From the NCBI RefSeq assembly GCF_036906915.1, contig NZ_JBAKHX010000120.1, positions 1 to 15,573 of the forward strand: a DNA stretch of 15,573 bases. The letters are read 5' to 3'. Within the stretch, counting starts at the first letter, position 1, and every line of letters starts with the position of its first letter. Below, piece by piece: positions 1 to 6,728 of this stretch. Position numbers and translations under genes: made by a program. Source of the DNA: Phytohabitans sp036906915 (lineage in GTDB: Bacteria; Actinomycetota; Actinomycetes; Mycobacteriales; Micromonosporaceae). The notes beneath the pieces were generated by a model. It made no database searches. It was not told where the DNA came from and saw only the letters and a program-made list of their open reading frames with translations.

Positions 1-116
1 TGGCGCTCGCTCCGCTCGCGCGGGTCATGCGCCTTTTGTGCCTCCCTGTAGCCGCCAGTCGCTACGGTCGCTGCGCTCCCTTCGCTTGGTGGCGGCTGCG
101 GGAGGCGGCGCATGAC
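1..116 (+). repeat. Copy R1 of a 116-bp palindromic repeat, forming the leader of the GNAT gene
   Basis: This segment matches the minus strand of 9332-9446 at about 85% identity (hand count: 16 mismatches and one gap). It folds into an outer stem of 10 perfect pairs (24-33 with 107-116) and an inner stem of about 17 pairs (40-57 with 90-106, one bulged T and one G-T pair). A 32-nt loop lies at 58-89 and a 6-nt bulge at 34-39. Two pairs differ from R2 by changes on both arms (52/95 is C-G here and G-C in R2; 46/100 is C-G here and A-T in R2), so pairing is preserved. The 3' arm contains the GGAGG (101-105) and ATG (112) of the next gene. The left end matches R2 up to base 1, so the repeat probably continues upstream of the window. 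Confidence 0.85.
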
Positions 117-681
117 CGGCCAGGTGGCGTTGCGTCGCTTCCCATCGCTGACCGTTTCGACACCCCGGCTGCATGTGCGCCCGGTCGACATCGGCGATGC
201 CAAGGCGGTCACCGAGATCTTCGGTGACAAGCAGACCCAGCGTTGGTTGCCGTTTCCGGCGGAGTTCGGGCAGATCGAAGGCTCGGCCTGGTGCGGCGAG
301 ATGGCCCAGGAGCGGCGCGACAGCGGCAACGGCGACCACTACGCCGTGATCCGGCGGGAGGACGACCGGCTGGTCGGCTGCCTGTGGACCAAGCGCACCG
401 ACTGGGTCTCCCGGGTCACCGAGGTCGCCTACGCGGTGGCCGCCGACACGCGGGGCTTCGGGGTGGCCGCCGAAGCCGTCGACGCCGTGGCAATCGCGCT
501 GCTGCTCGAACACGACTTCCAGCGCGTGGAGCTGCGGGTCGCGCCCGGCAACACGGCGTCGCGGCGGGTGGCGGAGAAGGCCGGCTTCACCTACGAGGGG
601 CTCCTCCGCAACGCCGGCCACGTCCACACCGGCCGAGTAGACCTAGAGGTCTGGTCCCTAGTCTCCGCCGACCTCCGCTAA
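112..681 (+). CDS. GNAT family N-acetyltransferase (RimJ/RimL type)
   Basis: The 189-residue product is the usual size for a single-domain GNAT acetyltransferase, which moves the acetyl group of acetyl-CoA to an amine, often a protein N-terminus in the RimJ/RimL branch. The opening TPRLHVRPV (17-25) is typical of this branch. The acetyl-CoA pyrophosphate loop is TRGFGVAAEA (113-122), followed by the segment PGNTASRRVAEKAGF (145-159), where these enzymes have the conserved N-x-x-S and EKxGF. The substrate cannot be told. The ATG at 112 has GGAGG six bases upstream, but both lie in the 3' arm of repeat R1, so a transcript starting upstream of base 24 would hide them in a stem. A GTG at 124 is an alternative start. 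The upstream neighbour is outside the window. A GC-rich hairpin and repeat element A follow the stop. Confidence 0.88.
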   Translation: MTGQVALRRFPSLTVSTPRLHVRPVDIGDAKAVTEIFGDKQTQRWLPFPAEFGQIEGSAWCGEMAQERRDSGNGDHYAVIRREDDRLVGCLWTKRTDWVSRVTEVAYAVAADTRGFGVAAEAVDAVAIALLLEHDFQRVELRVAPGNTASRRVAEKAGFTYEGLLRNAGHVHTGRVDLEVWSLVSADLR

Positions 682-716
682 CCCACGCGTCCCCGGCGCG
701 CCGCCCGACCCGCGTG

Positions 717-742
717 GTGGCTGCGCGTTCGCGCGCAGCCAC
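717..742 (+). terminator. Perfect 11-bp GC-rich hairpin with TTCG loop
   Basis: Arms 717-727 and 732-742 pair perfectly around a TTCG tetraloop, 36 bases after the stop of the GNAT gene. No T-run follows, as is common for actinobacterial terminators. The position suggests transcription termination; this is not proven. Confidence 0.6.
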
Positions 743-752
743 GCCCCCTCTC

Positions 753-838
753 CCGTCGATCAAGGGCAAACGCACGTGGTTCGATCTACTTTCCCCGTGC
801 GTTCGCCCTTGATCGTTGCGGATGTCCTTGATCGACGG
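753..838 (+). repeat. 86-bp palindromic element, copy A
   Basis: The element is bounded by a perfect 13-bp terminal inverted repeat, ccgtcgatcaagg (753-765) and its complement at 826-838. Inside, gatcaagggc-type arms at 758-776 and 796-814 pair over 19 positions with one mismatch around a loop containing ggttcgatct. Copies B, C and D share the same plan and most of the sequence. A lies downstream of the GNAT gene and reads in the same direction as that gene. It contains no plausible coding sequence. Confidence 0.9.
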
Positions 839-1013
839 TCGCTGGGAGGGCGCGGGCCGCGCAGGGTGGGTTGGGCGGCGTGGGTCGGTGCGATATCGGG
901 GGAACTACGGCCTCGACCCGCCTCGGACCCGCGTAGATCTCCGAACGTGTCATGAGGTCGCGACCGCCCGCGCTGTGCGCACGTGAAGGCGGCGCCTGAG
1001 CCACCGCCGCGTT
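839..1013. other. 175-bp spacer between elements A and B, no gene seen
   Basis: This stretch lies between two inverted copies of the palindromic element in the convergent gap between the GNAT and PBP genes. I see no ribosome binding site, protein family or strong hairpin. It shares only a short agatctccg string with the spacer between C and D, so the spacers are not evident copies of each other. Confidence 0.6.
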
Positions 1014-1097
1014 CCGCGATCAAGGAGATTTGCATGGATCAAGGGCAAACGCACGGGGAAAAGAGATCGAACCACGTGCGTTCGTCCTTGATCGACG
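1014..1097 (-). repeat. 84-bp palindromic element, copy B (inverted relative to A)
   Basis: This is the reverse complement of the A-type element, with the outer ends at 1014-1025 (one base missing from the 13-bp terminal repeat) and 1086-1097. It lies downstream of the PBP gene, which runs on the minus strand, and has the same orientation relative to that gene as A has to the GNAT gene. It shares ccccgtgcg in its second arm with A, whereas C and D have ccacgtgca. Confidence 0.9.
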
Positions 1098-1111
1098 AGA
1101 GGGGGCGCGCC

Positions 1112-1151
1112 CGCCCGCCCGCCACCCGGCCCGCGCCGCGGCGGGCGGGCG
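1112..1151 (-). terminator. 12-bp all-GC hairpin after the PBP gene
   Basis: Arms 1112-1123 and 1140-1151 are perfectly complementary (12 G-C pairs) around a 16-nt loop, starting 8 bases past the PBP stop codon on the minus strand. It is a likely factor-independent terminator lacking a U-tract; the repeat element B follows it. Confidence 0.55.
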
Positions 1152-1158
1152 CGGCGGG

Positions 1159-3285
1159 TTACTTCAGGATGGAGGCTGGGGGTGGGGTGAAGTGGGATAC
1201 TGGCTGGCCCCTCAGGGCGTCGCGCAAGGTTTCCGAGACCGAGTTGATGGGTTTCAGGGATTGCCAGTCGCCGACCGCGTTGCGCGGGTTGTCCGGGTCG
1301 GCCATGAAGCTCGCCGCCGTCAGGTCGGGCGTGAACCCCACGAACCAAGCCGCCCGGGTGTTGTCCGTCGTACCCGTCTTGCCCGCCACCGGACGTTTGA
1401 CGATCCCGTACACGCCGGGCGCCGTCGACCAGTCGCCACACTTGCCGCGCGCCGCGCCGTACCCGGTCACGCAGCGCGCCGCGTCCGCGGCCGCCCGCGC
1501 GACCGCCGTGCTGATCGCCTGCTTGCATCGCGGCTCGACGGGTTCCGCGGAGCCATCCGGACGGGTGATCGTCTGTACCGGCAGCGGTTCGCAGTATCGC
1601 CCGTCGGCGGCGACTGTCGCGTAGGCGCTCGCCATCTCGATCGGCGTGACGTCGGAGACGCCGAGCGTGAACGCGCCCCAGCCCTTTCGCTTCGCGGGTG
1701 ACGCCTGGAGCCGGTCGATTTCGGTGCGCCAGCGCAGACCGAGCCGCTCGGCCATCATGACGGCCTTGTCGGCGCCCACCTTCTGTTCGAGCTGGACGAA
1801 GTACGTGTTGACCGATTTTCCGAAACCGGACCACATCGCGTGCCTTCCGGTCATCGACCCGCTCGCGTTGACCGGGCACCACCGGCCGCCGCAGCTGCCC
1901 GGCTCGCCGGGGCCGGCGAGGTACTGGGACACGTACCGCTGCGGCGCGTAGAACGATGTGGACATGGGCATCCCGGCGTCGAGCGCGGCCAGCATCGTAA
2001 ACATCTTGAACGTCGATCCGGCCTGGTAACCGGGCATGTCGCTGCCCCCGAGCAGCGGGTTGACCGTGTTGGGGTAGTTGCCCTTCAGCTTCGCTCGCTT
2101 GTTCGGGTCGGAGTGCGGCCCGTTGCCCTTCTGGCTGAGCGAGTAGACCCGGTTGACGGTCATCGCCTTGATGTGGCCGGTGCCGGGTTTGACGACCACC
2201 AGCCCGTGCGCCCACCTGCTGCGGGTCGGCTCCTTCGCGAACACGTGCTTCTGCGCGGCTATCTGCACCTTGGGGTCGAGGGAGGTGACGATGCGGTAGC
2301 CGCCACGGCGGAGGCGGTCTTCGCGCTCCTGCGGGCTGCTGCCGAACTGCTTCTGCTCGGTCCACCACGACTTGAAGTAGTCGCAGAAGAAGCCCCAGTT
2401 GTTGCGAACCTTGGAAACGGAGACGCAGTCGTTGGCGGGGGTGGTGAGCCGCAACCTGATCGGTTCGGCCTTCGCGGAGGTGGCCGCCGCCGGGGTCAGG
2501 TAACGAAGGTCGGCCATGCGGTCGATGACGTAGTTGCGCCGTGCGGTGGCGGCGCGCTTGTCCTTGCCCGCCGGGTCGAACTCGGACGGTGCCTTCACGA
2601 GCCCCGCAAGCGTGGCGGCTTCGACCACGGTGAGGTCTTTGGGCGCCTTGGAGAAGAACACCTCCGCCGCCGCGAAAACCCCGTACGCCCGGTGCCCGAA
2701 GTACGCCGAGTTCAGGTAGCGCTCCATCACCTGCTGCTTGGAGACCTGCTTCTCCAGCTCGACCGCGAGACGCATCTCACGCAGCTTGCGGGCGCTCGTC
2801 TGCTCGGTGGCCTGCTGCACCTCCAGCGGCGTCTTGGCGCTGTCGCGCAACGCCATCCGCACGTACTGCATCGTGATGGTCGACGCGCCCTGCTGCACCT
2901 CGCCGCCCTGGTGATTGGCGACGAAGGCGCGCGCGATGCCCTTGGCGTCCACGCCGTTGTGCTCGTAGAAGCGCGAGTCCTCGGCCGCCACGATGGCGTG
3001 CTGGATCGTCGTGGACATCTCGCTGATCGGTATGTACTTACGGTGTTCCTCGTAGAACGCCGTGATCAGCGTCCGCCCGTCGGCCGCGTACACATAGGTG
3101 GTCTGCGCGGGCGGCGTGGCGTTGAGCACGGAAGGGATGCCCTCGACCAGTTCCGCGGTCTTCTTGACGCCAAGTCCGGCGGCCGCGGCGATCGGGTAGG
3201 CGGCACCCGCGAGGATGACTCCGGCGATGAGCCCGGCGCGCACGAGAGGCGCAAGCCTGCTGCTGGCGGTGAGAACGCGCTTCAT
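1159..3285 (-). CDS. Class A penicillin-binding protein (bifunctional transglycosylase/transpeptidase)
   Basis: The 708-residue protein polymerises glycan strands from lipid II and cross-links their peptides outside the membrane. A signal-anchor segment at about 14-38 follows a basic start. The GT51 domain (about 65-260) has the catalytic glutamate E102 in AEDSRFYEHNG, QGASTITMQ (132-140), RKLREMRLAVELEK (166-179) and YGVFAAAEVFFSK (201-213). The transpeptidase domain (about 355-660) has nucleophile S424 in STFK, SVN (491-493) and KTG (636-638). All catalytic motifs are intact and the length fits the family. Start: ATG at 3285; a GTG directly before it at 3288 is an alternative, and a much longer upstream frame (to 3492) is rejected because it overlaps cobC. 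No clear Shine-Dalgarno is seen; TAGGGT at 3296-3301 lies 7 bases before the GTG, which would fit a leaderless mRNA. It is convergent with the GNAT gene and divergent from cobC. Confidence 0.95.
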   Translation of the reverse strand: MKRVLTASSRLAPLVRAGLIAGVILAGAAYPIAAAAGLGVKKTAELVEGIPSVLNATPPAQTTYVYAADGRTLITAFYEEHRKYIPISEMSTTIQHAIVAAEDSRFYEHNGVDAKGIARAFVANHQGGEVQQGASTITMQYVRMALRDSAKTPLEVQQATEQTSARKLREMRLAVELEKQVSKQQVMERYLNSAYFGHRAYGVFAAAEVFFSKAPKDLTVVEAATLAGLVKAPSEFDPAGKDKRAATARRNYVIDRMADLRYLTPAAATSAKAEPIRLRLTTPANDCVSVSKVRNNWGFFCDYFKSWWTEQKQFGSSPQEREDRLRRGGYRIVTSLDPKVQIAAQKHVFAKEPTRSRWAHGLVVVKPGTGHIKAMTVNRVYSLSQKGNGPHSDPNKRAKLKGNYPNTVNPLLGGSDMPGYQAGSTFKMFTMLAALDAGMPMSTSFYAPQRYVSQYLAGPGEPGSCGGRWCPVNASGSMTGRHAMWSGFGKSVNTYFVQLEQKVGADKAVMMAERLGLRWRTEIDRLQASPAKRKGWGAFTLGVSDVTPIEMASAYATVAADGRYCEPLPVQTITRPDGSAEPVEPRCKQAISTAVARAAADAARCVTGYGAARGKCGDWSTAPGVYGIVKRPVAGKTGTTDNTRAAWFVGFTPDLTAASFMADPDNPRNAVGDWQSLKPINSVSETLRDALRGQPVSHFTPPPASILK

Positions 3286-3295
3286 CACCGTACAA

Positions 3296-3301
3296 ACCCT
3301 A
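3296..3301 (-). promoter_or_regulatory. Candidate -10 box (TAGGGT) for a leaderless PBP transcript
   Basis: TAGGGT on the minus strand ends 7 bases before the GTG at 3288, the spacing expected if transcription starts at the start codon. No convincing -35 hexamer is visible in the locally AT-rich stretch 3300-3335. Confidence 0.3.
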
Positions 3302-3358
3302 CGACATAACAGCTTAAGAGATGATCTAAACCGGCAAACCAGGACCGTGTCCCCCTCC

Positions 3359-3375
3359 GCCCGCCGCTGGCGGGC
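3359..3375 (+). other. 7-bp GC hairpin in the cobC leader
   Basis: gcccgcc (3359-3365) and ggcgggc (3369-3375) pair perfectly around a 3-nt loop, 19 bases before the cobC start. Its role is unknown. The 109-bp gap to the PBP gene is too short for a cobalamin riboswitch, and no B12-box-like sequence was seen. Confidence 0.3.
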
Positions 3376-3394
3376 CGCCCGGCATGATCGAGGC

Positions 3395-4468
3395 ATGGGG
3401 TACGCGGACAGCCTCGACCTGGCACACCATGGTGATGCCGAGGTGGCTCCTGGCCTGGTCGACCTGGCTGTCAACGTGCGCCGCGATCCCATGCCACCGT
3501 GGCTGTCCGAGCCGATCGCCGCGTCCCTGCGAAGCCTGGCGGCGTACCCGGATCAGGGCCCAGCGCGCGCGGCGGTGGCGGCACGGCACGGACGTCCGGT
3601 CGACGAGGTGTTGCTGACCGCGGGCGCCGCGCAGGGGTTCGTGCTGCTGGCGCAGGCGTTGCGTGGCGCGCGCCGCGCGGTGGTGGTGCACCCGCAGTTC
3701 ACCGAGCCGGAAGCCGCGCTTCGCAACGCCGGTCACGACGTCACGCGCGTGATCCTGCCGGAGGCGACCGGCTTCGCGCTCGACCCGGCCCTGGTGCCGG
3801 ACGACGCCGACCTCGTCTTCATCGGCAACCCCACCAACCCCACGTCGGTGCTTCACCCGGCCGCGACGGTGGCCGCACTCGCGCGCCCCGGACGGGTGCT
3901 GGTGGTCGACGAGGCGTTCGCGGACACCACCGGCGAGACCGAGTCGCTGGCCGCCCGCCGCGACGTGCCCGGTCTCGTGGTGGTGCGCAGCCTCACCAAG
4001 ACGTGGGGCCTCGCCGGGCTGCGGATCGGTTACCTGCTCGGCGATCGGTCGGTGCTCGGCCGGCTGTCGACGGTACAGCCGCTGTGGGCTGTGTCGACGC
4101 CGGCGCTCGCGGCGGCGATCGCGTGTGCGGACGCCGTCGCCGTGGCGGCGGAGCGTGAGATCGCCGCGGGCCTGGCGTCGGACCGGGCTCATCTCGTGAC
4201 GGCGCTGCGCGACCTGCCGGGTGTCGTGGTGGCCGGCGCACCCGCCAGCTCGTTCGTCCTGGTGCGGCTCGCCGGGGGGAGCGGGGTGCGGCTGGCGCTG
4301 CGCGAGCGGGGGTACGCGGTGCGGCGCGGCGACACGTTTCCGGGGTTGGGTGCCGACTGGTTACGGATCGCGGTGCGGGACACTGCCACCACCGACGCGT
4401 TCGTGACCACACTGGCTCCGCTAGTCATGTGCCCGCCACCCCACCCTAAAGAAAAGTTGGAGGCGTAA
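3395..4468 (+). CDS. cobC: CobC-like PLP-dependent aminotransferase / threonine-phosphate decarboxylase
   Basis: The 357-residue product is a fold-type I PLP enzyme of the histidinol-phosphate aminotransferase / threonine-phosphate decarboxylase group. In cobalamin synthesis this branch makes aminopropanol phosphate, which links the corrin ring to the nucleotide loop. Visible motifs are GNPTNPT (144-150), the cofactor aspartate in VVDEAF (D172), the Schiff-base lysine K202 in SLTKTWGLAGLR, and LRIAVR (323-328) with the substrate carboxylate arginine R324. The function is inferred from these motifs plus the adjacent cobT and cobA; an amino-acid aminotransferase is the alternative. Start ATG 3395 is chosen because the fold begins soon after; GAGG lies too close (1 base) to serve as a ribosome site, so a leaderless start is possible. 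L323 is encoded by TTA, a rare codon in such genomes. The last 13 residues (MCPPPHPKEKLEA) look like an added tail. The stop overlaps the cobT start. Confidence 0.85.
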   Translation: MGYADSLDLAHHGDAEVAPGLVDLAVNVRRDPMPPWLSEPIAASLRSLAAYPDQGPARAAVAARHGRPVDEVLLTAGAAQGFVLLAQALRGARRAVVVHPQFTEPEAALRNAGHDVTRVILPEATGFALDPALVPDDADLVFIGNPTNPTSVLHPAATVAALARPGRVLVVDEAFADTTGETESLAARRDVPGLVVVRSLTKTWGLAGLRIGYLLGDRSVLGRLSTVQPLWAVSTPALAAAIACADAVAVAAEREIAAGLASDRAHLVTALRDLPGVVVAGAPASSFVLVRLAGGSGVRLALRERGYAVRRGDTFPGLGADWLRIAVRDTATTDAFVTTLAPLVMCPPPHPKEKLEA

Positions 4469-5505
4469 TGCTCGACGGGATCGCACCGCTCGACGAGGAG
4501 GCGATGGAGGCCGCCCGCGCGCTCCAGGCGCGGCTGACCAAGCCGGCCGGCTCGTTGGGGCAGCTCGAGGAGCTGTCGGTGCGCCTGGCCGGGCTGGCCG
4601 GGGTGTGCCCGCCGCCGCTGCCGGAGCCGGCGGCGGTCGCGGTGTTCGCCGGTGACCATGGCGTGCACGCCCAGGGTGTGACGCCGTGGCCGCAGGAGGT
4701 CACCGCGCAGATGGTCGCGAACTTCCTGGCCGGCGGTGCGGTGGTCAACGCGTTCGCGCGGCAGGTGGGCGCGTCGGTCACCGTGGTCGACGTAGGGGTT
4801 GCAGCCCCGCTCGAAGCCGCCGACCGGCTCGTCAACGCCCGCGTGCGTGCAGGCACCCGTGACATGACCGTCGAGCCGGCGCTGACCCGCGACGAGGTGA
4901 CCGCCGCGCTGGAGGCGGGCGCCCGCATCGCATTCCGTCTCGTCGACGAGGGTGCCCGGGTCCTGCTCACCGGCGATATGGGCATCGCCAACACCACGCC
5001 CTCCGCGGCCCTGATCGCGGCGTTCACGGGCGCGCCCGCCTCCGCGACGACCGGTCGCGGCACCGGGGTGGACGACGACACGTACGTCCGCAAGGTGGCC
5101 GTCGTCGAGTCGGCGCTGCGGCTGCACGCGCCCGACCCGGGTGACCCTGTCGGCGTGCTCGCGGCCGTCGGCGGCCTGGAGCACGCGGCCCTGGCCGGCT
5201 ACATCCTCGGCGCCGCCTCGCGGCGCGTACCGGTGATCCTGGACGGGGTGATCGCGGTGTCGGCGGCCCTGGCCGCGGCGGCGCTGTCGCCGGACGCGGT
5301 GGGCGCGATGGTCGCCGGCCATCGCTCGTCGGAGCCGGGCGCGACGGTGGCACTGCGGCACCTCGGCCTCGCGCCGCTCATCGACCTGGGGCTGCGGCTA
5401 GGGGAGGGCAGCGGTGCCGTCCTGGCACTGCCGATCGTGGGGGCGGCGGTGCGCGTGCTGCACGAGGTGGCGACGTTCGACTCGGCGGGAGTATCAGAGA
5501 AATGA
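4468..5505 (+). CDS. cobT: Nicotinate-nucleotide-dimethylbenzimidazole phosphoribosyltransferase
   Basis: CobT transfers ribose phosphate from nicotinate mononucleotide to 5,6-dimethylbenzimidazole, giving alpha-ribazole phosphate for the lower ligand of cobalamin. The 345-residue length is typical. Family motifs include TKPAGSLGQLE (24-34), FAGDHGV (60-66), LTGDMGIANTT (167-177), TGRGTG (195-200) and, near the end, DLGLRLGEGSGA (306-317), whose glutamate E313 corresponds to the catalytic base of the family. The ATG at 4468 shares one base with the cobC stop (TAATG), and GGAGG at 4459-4463 sits four bases upstream, so translation is probably coupled. The stop overlaps the next start as ATGA. 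No sign of damage is visible. Confidence 0.95.
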   Translation: MLDGIAPLDEEAMEAARALQARLTKPAGSLGQLEELSVRLAGLAGVCPPPLPEPAAVAVFAGDHGVHAQGVTPWPQEVTAQMVANFLAGGAVVNAFARQVGASVTVVDVGVAAPLEAADRLVNARVRAGTRDMTVEPALTRDEVTAALEAGARIAFRLVDEGARVLLTGDMGIANTTPSAALIAAFTGAPASATTGRGTGVDDDTYVRKVAVVESALRLHAPDPGDPVGVLAAVGGLEHAALAGYILGAASRRVPVILDGVIAVSAALAAAALSPDAVGAMVAGHRSSEPGATVALRHLGLAPLIDLGLRLGEGSGAVLALPIVGAAVRVLHEVATFDSAGVSEK

Positions 5506-6728
5506 ACCTGTATCCGCTGGCGCTTCGGCTGGAAGGGCGCCGGGTACTCGTCGTCGGTGGCGGAGCCGTCGCCAGCCGGCGGGTGCCCGCACTGCTGGAG
5601 GCCGGCGCCCGGGTGGTGCTGGTCAGCCCCAGCGTGACCCCGGCGCTCCAGTCGCTGGTCGACGCCGGCCGGGTGCACTGGGAACCGCGCCGCTTCGAGG
5701 CGTCCGATGTAGACGGCGTCTGGCTCGTGCAGGTGGCGGTCGACGACCGGTTCGCGGCGGCGGCCGTCAGCGCGGCGGCGCTGGAACGGCGGGTCTTCTG
5801 TGTACGCGCCGACGACCGGCACGAGGCGACGGCGTGGACGCCGGCGGTGACCCGCCACGGCCCGGTGACGATCGCGGTGACCGCCGGCGGTGACCCACCG
5901 CGGGCCGTGGTGATCCGTGACGCGATCCGGGAAGGCCTGCTCGACGGCACGCTGCCGGGCTGCGTACAGCCGACGGACCGGCCCGCCTCGCCCGTCTCCG
6001 AGGTCGTGGGCGGTGGGCGTGTCGTGCTGGTCGGTGCCGGGCCCGGCGACCCTGAGCTGATCACCGTCAAGGGCCGGCGGGTACTGGCCGAGGCCGACGT
6101 GGTGGTCGCCGACCGGCTCGTGCCCGGGCTGCTCCTCGACGAGCTGCGTCCCGAGGTCGAGCTGGTCGACGCCTCGAAGATCCCGTACGGGCCGGCGCGG
6201 GCACAGGAAGAGATCAACCGCATCATCGTGGAGCGTGCGGGCGCGGGCCTGCTCGTGGTGCGGCTCAAGGGCGGCGACCCGTACGTCTTCGGGCGCGGCG
6301 GCGAGGAGGCCATCGCGTGCGCCGAGGCGGGCGTACCGGTGACCGTCATCCCGGGCGTGAGCAGTTCGATCGCGGCCCCGGCGGTGGCCGGCATCCCGGT
6401 GACCCACCGCGGGGTGGCGCACGAGTTCACGGTGGTGTCCGGGCACGTGGCGCCCGACGACCCGACCTCGCTGGTCGACTGGCCGGCGCTGGCGCGGATG
6501 CGGGGCACGCTGGTGGTGCTGATGGGGCTGAAGAACCTGCCCGCGATCGTCGGGACGCTGCTGGCGCACGGCCGCAGCCCCGATACCCCGACGGCGGTGG
6601 TGCAGGAGGGCACGACGGCGTCGCAGCGCGCGGTGCGCACCACGCTGGGTTCGGTCACGCAGGCCGCGGCGTCGTTCCGCCCACCGGCGATCGTGGTGGT
6701 CGGCGAGGTCGTGGGCGTACTGCCCTAG
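5502..6728 (+). CDS. cobA: CysG-type uroporphyrinogen-III C-methyltransferase / precorrin-2 dehydrogenase
   Basis: The 408-residue product joins two domains. The N-terminal part (about 1-155) is a Rossmann precorrin-2 dehydrogenase with VLVVGGGAVASRR (15-27) and the AVDD segment (79-82) where the active-site aspartate of CysG lies. The C-terminal part (about 172-408) is the SAM-dependent methyltransferase, with VGAGPGDPELITVKG (177-191), LKGGDPYVFGRGGEE (255-269) and VIPGVSSSIAAPAVAGIP (282-299). Together they convert uroporphyrinogen III to precorrin-2 and sirohydrochlorin, feeding siroheme and cobalamin; whether the N-domain also inserts iron is not visible. The ATG overlaps the cobT stop by four bases (ATGA), with GGGAG at 5487-5491. 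The stop TAG shares a CTAG with the stop of the convergent trehalose gene, and no terminator lies between them. Confidence 0.93.
   Translation: MNLYPLALRLEGRRVLVVGGGAVASRRVPALLEAGARVVLVSPSVTPALQSLVDAGRVHWEPRRFEASDVDGVWLVQVAVDDRFAAAAVSAAALERRVFCVRADDRHEATAWTPAVTRHGPVTIAVTAGGDPPRAVVIRDAIREGLLDGTLPGCVQPTDRPASPVSEVVGGGRVVLVGAGPGDPELITVKGRRVLAEADVVVADRLVPGLLLDELRPEVELVDASKIPYGPARAQEEINRIIVERAGAGLLVVRLKGGDPYVFGRGGEEAIACAEAGVPVTVIPGVSSSIAAPAVAGIPVTHRGVAHEFTVVSGHVAPDDPTSLVDWPALARMRGTLVVLMGLKNLPAIVGTLLAHGRSPDTPTAVVQEGTTASQRAVRTTLGSVTQAAASFRPPAIVVVGEVVGVLP

Noticed and set aside
780..790. The loop of the 86-bp element contains ggttcgatct, like the T-loop of a tRNA, suggesting a tRNA-derived element or attachment site.
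   Set aside because: The flanking arms do not form a 5-bp T-stem around it, and no acceptor, D or anticodon arm is present.
753..1097. Repeated units with spacers resembling a CRISPR array.
   Set aside because: Only two copies per site, in inverted orientation, with spacers of 175 and 217 bp and no cas genes.
1840..3309. Long 489-codon open frame on the plus strand.
   Set aside because: It is antisense to the PBP gene, whose GT51 and transpeptidase motifs are all intact; the translation has the Arg/Val/Asp/Gly bias typical of GC-rich shadow frames.
3286..3394. Cobalamin riboswitch upstream of the cob genes.
   Set aside because: The gap is only 109 bp, contains no B12-box-like sequence, and is shared with the divergent PBP gene.
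3286..3492. Longer N-terminus for the PBP, starting at 3492.
   Set aside because: It would cross the AT-rich promoter region and overlap cobC, and would bury the signal anchor behind 69 unrelated residues.
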